Part shown: piece after piece, positions 43,289-51,032 of the stretch
Numbering within the stretch: the first letter of the stretch is position 1
Layout: every line of letters starts with the position of its first letter
Source: Martelella limonii
GTDB taxonomy: Bacteria > Pseudomonadota > Alphaproteobacteria > Rhizobiales > Rhizobiaceae
Length of the DNA stretch: 64,000 nt
Direction: 5' to 3'
Assembly: GCF_013344475.1 (NCBI RefSeq)
Contig: NZ_JABUOU010000001.1
Span: forward strand, 744,001 to 808,000
Translations under genes and position numbers: made by a program
Notes under the pieces: model-generated
Database searches by the model: none
Seen by the model: the letters and a program-made list of their open reading frames with translations, nothing else
What the model was told of the DNA's origin: nothing

Positions 43289-44307
43289 GTGCCGGATCCC
43301 GTCGTGCTGGTGTTTGCCTTGAAACGGCGCAGTTTCTCGCTGACGAGGCCCAACGTCTCTGCAGACATTGCGATCGCGATCAGGATGATGGCGCCGACAA
43401 TCATGCGGAAGGCGTAGGGCGATATGCCGAGGAGGTTGAGACCATTCTGCGTGATCGCAATCAGCGCCAGCCCGAGAACCGCGCCGAGCAGCGTCCCGCG
43501 ACCGCCGCCAAGGCGCGCGCCACCGAGCACAACCGCAGCCAGAACCTCAAGCTCCCGCCCGTAAAGCGCGTTCGGAACCACTTCCTGCGCATAATGCGCC
43601 TGCATCAGACCTGCGACACCCGCGCAGGCGCCGAGCCAGCAATAGGCAAGATAGTGCATCGCGCCGATATTGATGCCGAGCCTGCGGGCGCCTTCGGTAT
43701 TGTCGCCCATGGCGAACAGCTGGCGGCCGAAGTTCAGGCGGCGCAGCAACAGCCACGTCGCAAACACGACCACCGCCATGACGGCGACGGGCAAGGTGAT
43801 CTCGGCCCACCCCATCGGGGTTTCCCGCTCGAACAGCACGATCCGGTCGACCATCCAGTCCGGCAGCAGGTAGATCGACACGCCGCCGGTCGCGAACATC
43901 AACAGTCCGAAGAACAGGTTGAAGGTCGCGATGGTGACGACGATCGAGATGATCCGGAAGTGATAGATCATCGCCGCGTTGATGGCGCCCAGCATCGCGC
44001 CAAAGCTTATGGCGAGCGCGAAGCCTATGGCCCAGTTGCCGCCGCCGAAATGCATCAGCGTCGTGACCACGAGATACTGGACGACCGAAGCGGCGACGGC
44101 AAAGGAGATATCGATGCCGCCTGCAATCAGCACCACCAGGAGACCGGCGGCAAAGATGATGTTCACCGCGGAATAGTTCAGAAGGTCGAACAGGTTGACC
44201 AGCGTGAAGAAGGTGTCGGTGGAAATGGCAAGGCCGATCACGATCAGCGTGATCACCGCCGAAAGCCACATTTCCGTGCCCGTGAGTCTGGGCAGATATC
44301 TACGCAT
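43285..44307 (-). CDS. Ribose-type ABC permease, first subunit
   Basis: A 340-residue permease from ATG 44307, 8 bp inside the ATPase gene. It has L-V-V-L-I-A-G-G-I-D-I-S-F-A-V-A-A-S and the coupling loop F-A-M-G-D-N-T-E-G-A-R-R-L-G-I. Y-A-Q-E-V-V-P-N-A-L and A-V-V-L-G-G-A-R-L-G-G-G-R-G-T follow, the family signature. It pairs with the second permease and the tandem ATPase. A longer frame upstream lies inside the ATPase and does not continue the family. Confidence 0.92.
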   Translation of the reverse strand: MRRYLPRLTGTEMWLSAVITLIVIGLAISTDTFFTLVNLFDLLNYSAVNIIFAAGLLVVLIAGGIDISFAVAASVVQYLVVTTLMHFGGGNWAIGFALAISFGAMLGAINAAMIYHFRIISIVVTIATFNLFFGLLMFATGGVSIYLLPDWMVDRIVLFERETPMGWAEITLPVAVMAVVVFATWLLLRRLNFGRQLFAMGDNTEGARRLGINIGAMHYLAYCWLGACAGVAGLMQAHYAQEVVPNALYGRELEVLAAVVLGGARLGGGRGTLLGAVLGLALIAITQNGLNLLGISPYAFRMIVGAIILIAIAMSAETLGLVSEKLRRFKANTSTTGSGT

Positions 44308-45826
44308 GGACCGCCTCCTCGATACGATCGATATTCGTTTCGGCAGGCACGAAAGTCTCGACGATGCGGCCGTCGCGCATGTGGAGGACCCTGTCGGCAT
44401 TGAAATAGACTTCCGGTGTCTCGTCGGAGATCAGCAGGATTGCCATGCCCTTGGCGGCCAAGTCGCTTACGATTTCGAAGATGCCGGCGCGCGCGCCAAC
44501 GTCTACGCCGACCGTAGGACTGTCGAGGATGAGCAGCTTCGGATTGGTCGCGAGCCATTTCGCCAGAACGATGCGCTGCTGATTGCCGCCCGAAAGGCTT
44601 GAAACAGGATCGGTGGTCTCGCCGATCTTCACCCGCAGCCGGCCGATCCAGTCATCGACCAGCGTTTTCTTCTTTGAAGGAGACAGCAGGCGGTTGCTGA
44701 GAAGCCGGTCAAGCACCGATATCACGGTATTGTCCGCGATCGACTGGGGCTGGATCAGCCCGAGCGACAGCCGGTCTTCCGAGACATAGGCGATGCCGGC
44801 CCGGATCGCATCCCGGTTTGATGTCATCCGGAGACGCTCTCCGTCCATCGAGATCTCGCCCGCATCGGCATGGTTCAGGCCGAAGAGCGTGAGCGCAAGC
44901 TCGGTGCGCCCGGCGCCCAGGCGGCCCGTCAGGCCGACCACTTCGCCGGGTGCGATGTCGAGATCGATCCCTTCATACTCACCGCGCCGGGTAAGGCCGC
45001 GCACAGACAGCAGCGGTTTCGCGGTTTGCGCCTGCGGCACGCGCACCTCATAATCGAAGTTCCGCCCGGTCATCAGTTCGGTCAGACGCGCCTGGGTCAT
45101 GCCTGCGGTCGGGTAAGTCCCGACATATTTCCCGTCGCGCAGCACCGTGACCCGGGAGCAGACATCGAGCACCTCTGCAAGCCGGTGGCTGACGAAAACT
45201 ACGGCGACGCCCTGCTCCGACAGACGCCGGACGATGGCAACCAGCGCTTCGGTTTCATGGCGTGAAAGCGACGCCGTCGGCTCATCCATGAACACCAGAC
45301 GCGCATCGGCAATCAGAGCGCGGGCAACCGCGACCAGCTGCCGGCTCGCAATCGAAAGCGAGGAGACCTTTGCCTCGAGGTCGATCGAGACGCCAAGGCG
45401 ATCGAGGATCCGCGCGGCCTCCCGGCGCATCGCATCGTGATTGACGAATTTCAGCCGGCTGCCAAGATTGCGTTCGAAGGCGATGTTTTCCGCGACGCTC
45501 ATTTCCGGAAACAGCGCAAGGTCCTGCCAGATCACCTGAATGCCCATTTCGCGGGCCTTGGAAGGATCGAGATCGCTCATGTCCTGGCCGTCCCATTCCA
45601 TCACCCCGCCAGGCTCGGGCTTGTGGACGCCGCTGACGGTTTTGATCAGCGTCGATTTCCCGCAGCCATTTTCGCCTGCAAGGCAGAGGACTTCGCCCGG
45701 CCACACATTGAAGCTGACATCATCGAGAGCCTGCACGCCGCCGAAGCGCTTCGAGATATGCTCGAGGCGCAGCAGGCATGGGCCCTCGTCAGCTGGCGCC
45801 TGAGAAGGCGTTCGCTCGTCCGTCAT
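44300..45826 (-). CDS. Sugar ABC importer tandem ATPase (RbsA/MglA type)
   Basis: A 508-residue tandem ATPase. The first domain has G-E-N-G-C-G-K-S-T (Walker A), Q-L-V-A-V-A-R-A-L and V-F-M-D-E-P-T-A-S-L. The second has a degenerate Walker A (G-R-L-G-A-G-R-T-E-L), L-S-G-G-N-Q-Q-R and L-I-L-D-S-P-T-V-G-V-D-V-G, as is usual for sugar importers with a single catalytic pair. It powers the two downstream permeases. An mRNA stem-loop separates it from the binding-protein gene, allowing that gene higher expression. Confidence 0.95.
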   Translation of the reverse strand: MTDERTPSQAPADEGPCLLRLEHISKRFGGVQALDDVSFNVWPGEVLCLAGENGCGKSTLIKTVSGVHKPEPGGVMEWDGQDMSDLDPSKAREMGIQVIWQDLALFPEMSVAENIAFERNLGSRLKFVNHDAMRREAARILDRLGVSIDLEAKVSSLSIASRQLVAVARALIADARLVFMDEPTASLSRHETEALVAIVRRLSEQGVAVVFVSHRLAEVLDVCSRVTVLRDGKYVGTYPTAGMTQARLTELMTGRNFDYEVRVPQAQTAKPLLSVRGLTRRGEYEGIDLDIAPGEVVGLTGRLGAGRTELALTLFGLNHADAGEISMDGERLRMTSNRDAIRAGIAYVSEDRLSLGLIQPQSIADNTVISVLDRLLSNRLLSPSKKKTLVDDWIGRLRVKIGETTDPVSSLSGGNQQRIVLAKWLATNPKLLILDSPTVGVDVGARAGIFEIVSDLAAKGMAILLISDETPEVYFNADRVLHMRDGRIVETFVPAETNIDRIEEAVHA

Positions 45827-45862
45827 GGATCCACCTGGTTTTTAGAAACATCAAAGGGACAA

Positions 45863-45902
45863 GCGCCCGGCGCATCGGCAGATGCCGTTCCGCACCGGGC
45901 GC
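45863..45902 (-). promoter_or_regulatory. Stem-loop between binding-protein and ATPase genes
   Basis: An 8-bp GC stem (GCGCCCGG at 45863-45870, CCGGGCGC at 45895-45902) encloses a second, smaller CGGCA/TGCCG stem. Without a T-run it is likely to protect the binding-protein message rather than end transcription. Confidence 0.5.
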
Positions 45903-45913
45903 AACAGTTGCTG

Positions 45914-46921
45914 CTAGAGGCCGAGACCAGCCAGATCGTCCACGGTATCCTTGTTGATCTGCACCAGCTGATCGACAATGATATCACGACCCTCGACATC
46001 GGGATCGATGACGCCAAGGCCCTCGATCTCCATGCCGGCCTCGATCTTTTCGCCATTCACCAGCATGGTGCCGAGCGTCACGAACACCTCCCCGGCCTGC
46101 TTCGGGTTCCACATGAACCCGCCGGAGAGCACGCCGTCATGGACGAGCTTGCGGCCCTGCCCCGGCGAGAACGGTCCGAGCACCACGACCTCACCCACCT
46201 TGCGGCGTTCTTCCACGGCACGGGCCGCGCCGATCGGGCCCTGGCTGCCGAAACCGAGGATGCCGCCGAGATCCGGATTGGCGCGCATCAGGTCGAGCGC
46301 GGTCTTGCGCGAGGCATCGACATCTTCGGCAACGCCGTAGCGGTCGCCGACGATTTCCATGTCCGGATAGTTTTCCTGGATATAGGCGATGGCGGCGTCA
46401 GCCCAGGCATTGTGGAGCGGAACGGTCAGACCGCCAACGAATACGGCATACTTGCCTTTTCCATCCATCATCTCGCCCAGCTGCTTGCCATAGGCCTCAC
46501 CGAAGCCGACCGCCGAAGCGAGCTCGAAGTCCCAGTCGACATTCTGCTGATCGGGCGATTCGTGGGTCAGAACGATGATGCCCTGATCGCGGGCGCGCTT
46601 CAGGACCGGCTCCAGCACGGCAGCATCGTTCGGCACGACGCCGATCACATCCACGCCCTGGGCAATCAGATCTTCGATCGCCCGGACCTGGAGCGCCGGA
46701 TCGGCGCTGGTCGGGCCGATCATGAAACCGTTCACGCCGAGCTCAGCAGCCTTTTCCTCGATGCCAGCTTCCATCGCGTTGAACCACGGAATTCCGCCGA
46801 TCTTCGCAACAACGCCGATCGTGGTCTGATCCTGCGCCTGAACTGACGGAACGGCAAATACGGTCATCATCGTGGCTGCGCCCGCCAATAGCGCGCGACG
46901 GGTCATGGAAATCAATGCCAT
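45914..46921 (-). CDS. Periplasmic sugar-binding protein (RhaS/LsrB-like class)
   Basis: A 335-residue protein with a signal peptide (M-T-R-R-A-L-L-A-G-A-A, ending S-V-Q-A-Q near residue 29). It follows the type-I binding fold of ribose-type importers: I-G-V-V-A-K-I-G-G-I-P-W-F-N-A-M, F-M-I-G-P-T-S-A-D-P-A-L-Q-V-R-A-I-E-D-L-I-A-Q-G-V-D-V-I, V-V-P-N-D-A-A-V-L-E-P-V-L. These are shared by rhamnose- and AI-2-type proteins, so the ligand cannot be named; the epimerase gene suggests a ketose. Strong ribosome site GGAGGAGAG. First gene of the operon. Confidence 0.9.
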   Translation of the reverse strand: MALISMTRRALLAGAATMMTVFAVPSVQAQDQTTIGVVAKIGGIPWFNAMEAGIEEKAAELGVNGFMIGPTSADPALQVRAIEDLIAQGVDVIGVVPNDAAVLEPVLKRARDQGIIVLTHESPDQQNVDWDFELASAVGFGEAYGKQLGEMMDGKGKYAVFVGGLTVPLHNAWADAAIAYIQENYPDMEIVGDRYGVAEDVDASRKTALDLMRANPDLGGILGFGSQGPIGAARAVEERRKVGEVVVLGPFSPGQGRKLVHDGVLSGGFMWNPKQAGEVFVTLGTMLVNGEKIEAGMEIEGLGVIDPDVEGRDIIVDQLVQINKDTVDDLAGLGL

Positions 46922-46986
46922 GGGGCTCTCCTCCTGTTGAAATCTGCGAATCCGGTCTCGGCCTCCTGCCGCTATTTCCGCCGGAT

Positions 46987-47064
46987 GCGCTTAGCTAAAT
47001 CCTTTTAGCTTGCAGTGTCAATCCGGTTTTGCAATTGTCAACCTGCAACGCTACAGCTAAGCGA
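46987..47064. promoter_or_regulatory. LacI-type operator sites in the divergent region
   Basis: TTAGCTAA at 46991-46998 is a perfect palindrome within GCGCTTAGCTAA, whose reverse complement TTAGCTAAGCGC reappears as ACAGCTAAGCGA at 47053-47064. TTTTAGCTTGCAG (47003-47014) carries a third half. The sites are about 66 bp apart between the divergent binding-protein and LacI genes, fitting DNA looping and joint control. Confidence 0.6.
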
Positions 47065-47087
47065 AATGATGAAAAACGGATGACTCC

Positions 47088-48107
47088 ATGAGCAAAACGA
47101 GGAAAAGGCCAACGATTCGCGACCTTGCCGAGGCCGCTGGCACCTCTGTTTCGACCGTGAGCTTCGTGCTCAACGGAACATGGCAAAAGCACCGCACGAA
47201 TCCGGAGACAGCCGAACGTGTGCTCGCGCTCGCCGCAGAGCTCGGCTACCAGGCCAATCAGCGCGCCCGCGCGCTCCGCCTTGGGCGGTCATCGCTTGCG
47301 GGCATGATCATTCCCCATCACCGAAATCGATTCTTTGCCGGACTGGTGGAAAATTTCGAGAGCGAAGCGCGCGCGCGCGGTCTGGTGCCGATTGTCGTCA
47401 GCACCCAGCGCGACCCGGAAATAGAACGTCAGGTCGCGGCGAGACTGGTGATGCAGGATGTCGAGCTTCTGGTGGTCGCCGGTGTCGAAAACCCGTCCTC
47501 AATCAATCGCCTATGCCGCAACAAGGGCGTTCGCTGCGTCAATGTCGACCTTCCGGGTCCCGACGCCTTTTCGGTGGTGACGGACAATTTCGGCGGCGCG
47601 CGCGCCCTGACGCGCCGTCTTCTGGAAGATCTCGCCCCGGACGCACGCGCGATCTTTCTCGGCGGGCGCGAAAGCGAATATGCGACGGACCTTCGTATCA
47701 AGGGCTTTCTGGCCGCGATGCAGGAGAAGAACCTGACAGCCGGGGATGGCGACATCGTCCGCTGCGGCTATAGTCCTGTCGCCGCCCACAAGGCGCTGTC
47801 AGACCTGTTCGAAACCCCCGGCAACCCACCACTTGCCATGCTCATCAACTCGATCACGGCGTTCGAAGGTTTTGCGACGTTCTGGCGGGATCGCCCGGAT
47901 CTCGCCAGCAATGTGCGCGTGGCCTGCTTCGACTGGGACCCCTTCGCGGCCTGCCTGCCGGTGAAAACGCTGATGCTGCGTCAGGATGTCGAAAACCTGA
48001 TCAAGGTCTGCTTTGCGTGGTTCGACGGCGAAGAAGAGCGGGCGGGCGAGATTTCCGTCGTGCCGCCCCGGCTGATCATCGACGATCCGGGTCCGGAATA
48101 CGATTAA
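47088..48107 (+). CDS. LacI-family regulator of the ketose importer
   Basis: A 339-residue repressor. Helix-turn-helix and hinge: P-T-I-R-D-L-A-E-A-A-G-T-S-V-S-T-V-S-F-V-L-N-G (about 8-30), A-N-Q-R-A-R-A-L-R-L-G-R-S (hinge). The C-terminal sugar domain starts at A-G-M-I-I-P. Divergent from the importer operon, next to operator-like repeats, so it probably controls both and itself. The kinase gene follows at 39 bp. The inducer is unknown. Confidence 0.93.
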   Translation: MSKTRKRPTIRDLAEAAGTSVSTVSFVLNGTWQKHRTNPETAERVLALAAELGYQANQRARALRLGRSSLAGMIIPHHRNRFFAGLVENFESEARARGLVPIVVSTQRDPEIERQVAARLVMQDVELLVVAGVENPSSINRLCRNKGVRCVNVDLPGPDAFSVVTDNFGGARALTRRLLEDLAPDARAIFLGGRESEYATDLRIKGFLAAMQEKNLTAGDGDIVRCGYSPVAAHKALSDLFETPGNPPLAMLINSITAFEGFATFWRDRPDLASNVRVACFDWDPFAACLPVKTLMLRQDVENLIKVCFAWFDGEEERAGEISVVPPRLIIDDPGPEYD

Positions 48108-48146
48108 CAAAACGGACAACAGCCGTTTTCCCGAGGGAGGAATGCA

Positions 48147-48779
48147 ATGGAAAAGAGGGTCGAGCTGGCAGAGCTCGCTGACGAACTGCAACAGCTCGCG
48201 ACCGGCGACCGCCGGACGCTTGTCGCGCTTGCGGGTCCGCCCGGCGCAGGCAAAAGCCATGTCGCAGATTCGCTCTTCGATCTCCTGAACGACACTCTGC
48301 CCGGCAAGGTTCAGGTCCTTCCCATGGATGGCTTCCACTACGACGATATCGTGCTCAAGGCGCGCGGCGACCTCGCGCGAAAGGGCGCGCCACACACGTT
48401 CGACGCCGGCGGGCTCCTGTCCGCGCTCCGACGCATCCAGAAGGACGACGGCGAAGAGGTTGCCGTGCCGGTCTTCGATCGCGCAATCGAGATCGCGCGC
48501 GCCGGCGCCCGCATTATCGGACCGGAAGCCCGGCTGATTATCGTCGAAGGCAATTATCTTCTTCTCGACGACGTTCGCTGGCATCCGGTGACGGCGATGT
48601 TCGACAAGACGGTGTTCATCGACGTTCCGGAAGAGGTGCTTCACGATCGCCTGTCGGCACGATGGGCACATTTCAGCCCGGAAGACCGCACACGAAAAAT
48701 GGAGGGCAACGATCTGCCGAACATGCGGCTCGTACGCGCCAATAGTCGACCCGCCGATTATCGCCTGCCCAACGGTTGA
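48147..48779 (+). CDS. FrcK-like sugar kinase (P-loop, uridine-kinase/PRK fold)
   Basis: A 210-residue P-loop kinase. Walker A is A-G-P-P-G-A-G-K-S-H (about 31-38), followed by L-P-M-D-G-F-H-Y-D-D, the family's DGFH motif, F-D-R-A-I-E-I-A and I-V-E-G-N-Y-L-L-L-D (Walker B), typical of the kinase encoded with the Sinorhizobium fructose importer (FrcK). It would phosphorylate the imported or epimerised sugar, most simply fructose. Length is usual. Co-transcription with the LacI gene is likely. RBS GGGAGGA. Confidence 0.87.
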   Translation: MEKRVELAELADELQQLATGDRRTLVALAGPPGAGKSHVADSLFDLLNDTLPGKVQVLPMDGFHYDDIVLKARGDLARKGAPHTFDAGGLLSALRRIQKDDGEEVAVPVFDRAIEIARAGARIIGPEARLIIVEGNYLLLDDVRWHPVTAMFDKTVFIDVPEEVLHDRLSARWAHFSPEDRTRKMEGNDLPNMRLVRANSRPADYRLPNG

Positions 48780-48806
48780 GCGGTCAGACGCGCCACTGCT
48801 CCGCCG

Positions 48807-49592
48807 CTACCCTGCAGGTCCGGTCAGGAATGCGGCGAGGGCTGCGTTGAAGGCGGTCGCGGCCCCCACATTGACGATGTGGCGTCCGTTGAGAATGCAG
48901 AGTTTTCCGGCCTGCACCGTATCGGCAATCACGGCGAGATCGGAAGGCGGGCAGACGGGGTCATCGGCGCCGGCAATGGCGAGCACGGGGTTTGCTATCT
49001 CGGAAAGAGCATCGCGAAAATCCGCCTTGGCGAGCGCGGCGCAGCAGGCGGCGTAGGCATCTGAATCTGTTGCCACAAAACGATCGATGATGCCGGCAAC
49101 GACAGTCGGGTTTTCCACCGCAAATTCCGGCGTGAACCAGCGTTCTCGGGTTCCAGCGGCCAAGCTTGCGACGCCGTGTGCACGGACGGCTGCAATGCGA
49201 TCGGCCCAGCCGTTTGCGCTGCCGATCCGGGCGGCTGTTGCGCAAAAGGCCATGCGATCAAACCGCTCCGGCGCATTGATCGCAAGCCACTGTCCCGTCA
49301 ATCCCCCGATAGACAAGCCGCAGAAATGCGCGCGCCCGATGTCGAGTGCGTCCATCAGCGCCAGGACGTCGCCTCCGAGATCATCCATCGTATAAGGCCC
49401 CTGCGGGGCACCGGAGGCGCCGTGGCCGCGGCGGTCATAGCGCAGGATCTGGAAATGATCGGCAAGGCCCGCGACCTGCGCATCCCACATGGTGTAATCG
49501 GTTCCGAGCGAGTTGCAGAACACCAGCCACGGCCCGGCCCCGCCATCAACGCGGTAATTGATCCTGTGTGAGGTCAGATCGAGATGCGGCAT
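48807..49592 (-). CDS. pcaD: 3-oxoadipate enol-lactonase
   Basis: A 261-residue alpha/beta hydrolase. Nucleophile S94 in G-L-S-I-G-G, F-C-N-S-L-G-T-D-Y-T-M-W-D as oxyanion region, R-Y-D-R-R-G-H-G-A-S, and C-terminal Asp and His in G-A-D-D-P-V-C and N-G-R-H-I-V-N. These match PcaD, which opens the enol-lactone to 3-oxoadipate in protocatechuate breakdown. No other pca gene is in the window, so the gene is an orphan here; another small lactonase or esterase role is possible. Confidence 0.82.
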   Translation of the reverse strand: MPHLDLTSHRINYRVDGGAGPWLVFCNSLGTDYTMWDAQVAGLADHFQILRYDRRGHGASGAPQGPYTMDDLGGDVLALMDALDIGRAHFCGLSIGGLTGQWLAINAPERFDRMAFCATAARIGSANGWADRIAAVRAHGVASLAAGTRERWFTPEFAVENPTVVAGIIDRFVATDSDAYAACCAALAKADFRDALSEIANPVLAIAGADDPVCPPSDLAVIADTVQAGKLCILNGRHIVNVGAATAFNAALAAFLTGPAG

Positions 49593-49827
49593 GATGAAAC
49601 TCCGGTGTCTGTTCCAGGGCGGGCAACGCGCCCCTCATATCATAAAACAGCGCGCCCTCTCGCTCTGAAATCCGGGGACGACCGCGCAGGCATCACCCTG
49701 CCCTCGCTATGGTCGTGCACTGGCCGACCTCGTCTTCAAGCAGATGCACCAGGCAGACATCTTGCCCGAGGCTATGCGGATCTCTGACACCGGACCCGCA
49801 CTGCGTCTTGCGCGAGCGGAAAGAGAT

Positions 49828-50868
49828 CTAGCCACGCTGAAGCATGCCGAACAGATCGCGCGGGTCGTCTGGATCTGCGATCATGTCGAGGTTTTCGAAA
49901 AAGCCCGTCCCCTTGATCCGCTCCGCGACGTAGCAAAGTGCTGTAAAATCCTCGATCGCGAAGCCGACGCTGTCGAACAGGGTGATCTGGCTTTCGTCCG
50001 TGCGGCCGGCCTCGCCGCCTGCAAGCACCTTCCAGAACTCGACCACGGGGTAGTCATCGCCCATCTGCTGGATCTCGCCCTCGATCCGCGTTTGCGGCGG
50101 ATATTCGACGAAGGTTGTCGCGCGCTTAAGGATATCGGGGTGGAGTTCAGTCTTGCCGGGGCAGTCGCCGCCGATCGCATTGATATGAATTCCCGCTCCG
50201 ATCATGTTGTCCGTCAGGATCGTGGCATACTGCTTGTCCGCCGTGCAGGTGGTGACGATCCCGGCCCCCACCACCGCGTCTTCGGGCGAACGGCAGGCTG
50301 TCACCGAAAGACCGCTGCCTTCCAGATTGCGGCGCGTCTTTTCCGTTGCCTCAGGATCGATATCGTAGAGCCGGAGCGACCTGACGCCGGCGACGGCCTT
50401 CATCGCCAGTGCCTGGAATTCGGCCTGCGCGCCATTGCCGATCATCGCCATCGTTGCGGCATTCTCCGGCGCTAGATGGCGGGCAACCATGGCAGAGGTC
50501 GCTGCCGTGCGGATGGCGGTCAGAAGCGTCATCTCGGTCAGAAGAACCGGGTAGCCGGTCGCGACATCGGCGAGCAGCCCGAATGCGGTCACCGTCTGGT
50601 GGCCCGTCAGCTTGTTGTCGGGATGGCCATTCACATATTTGAAGCCGTAGCGGATGCCGTCGGAGGTCGGCATCAGTTCGATAACGCCACCTTCGGAATG
50701 AGCGGCCACGCGGGGCGTCTTATCGAACTGCTCCCAGCGCAGGAAATCCTTCTCCAGCGCCTCGACAAGTTCGATCATCATCGTCTCGATGCCGATGCTA
50801 TGCACCAGCCGCATCATGTTTTCGACGCTGACGAAAGGCACATAGGCTTTGGCGGATGGCGTCGGCAT
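49828..50868 (-). CDS. Ornithine cyclodeaminase
   Basis: A 346-residue NAD-binding enzyme. G-Y-P-V-L-L-T-E-M-T-L-L-T-A-I-R-T-A-A-T-S-A, M-I-G-N-G-A-Q-A-E-F-Q (dinucleotide motif, about 142-152) and I-N-A-I-G-G-D-C-P-G-K-T-E-L (catalytic Asp region) are the OCD/mu-crystallin signature, and N-A-I-G-G-D-x-P-G favours true ornithine cyclodeaminase (ornithine to proline plus ammonia). E-L-M-P-T-S-D near 65 also fits. It stands alone, with 235 bp to pcaD and 164 bp to the next gene. Confidence 0.9.
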   Translation of the reverse strand: MPTPSAKAYVPFVSVENMMRLVHSIGIETMMIELVEALEKDFLRWEQFDKTPRVAAHSEGGVIELMPTSDGIRYGFKYVNGHPDNKLTGHQTVTAFGLLADVATGYPVLLTEMTLLTAIRTAATSAMVARHLAPENAATMAMIGNGAQAEFQALAMKAVAGVRSLRLYDIDPEATEKTRRNLEGSGLSVTACRSPEDAVVGAGIVTTCTADKQYATILTDNMIGAGIHINAIGGDCPGKTELHPDILKRATTFVEYPPQTRIEGEIQQMGDDYPVVEFWKVLAGGEAGRTDESQITLFDSVGFAIEDFTALCYVAERIKGTGFFENLDMIADPDDPRDLFGMLQRG

Positions 50869-51032
50869 TGAGACTTCCCTTCACATATTCATCGCAGCGA
50901 AGTCTAGGCCGGTTTGCATGCCAGCGAACAGACCAATATTGCATTTAAATCGGACAAGCGGCAGCCGACTGTGAGCCGCAGCCCTCTGACCGCGAGTGCG
51001 GGCAGCGGCAAGACCTATCAAAAGGGGAACCA

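Noticed and set aside
45914-46921. Autoinducer-2 binding protein LsrB
   Set aside because: The fold class fits, but no lsrK, lsrF or lsrG is present, and an epimerase and a FrcK-like kinase are; AI-2 remains only a remote option.
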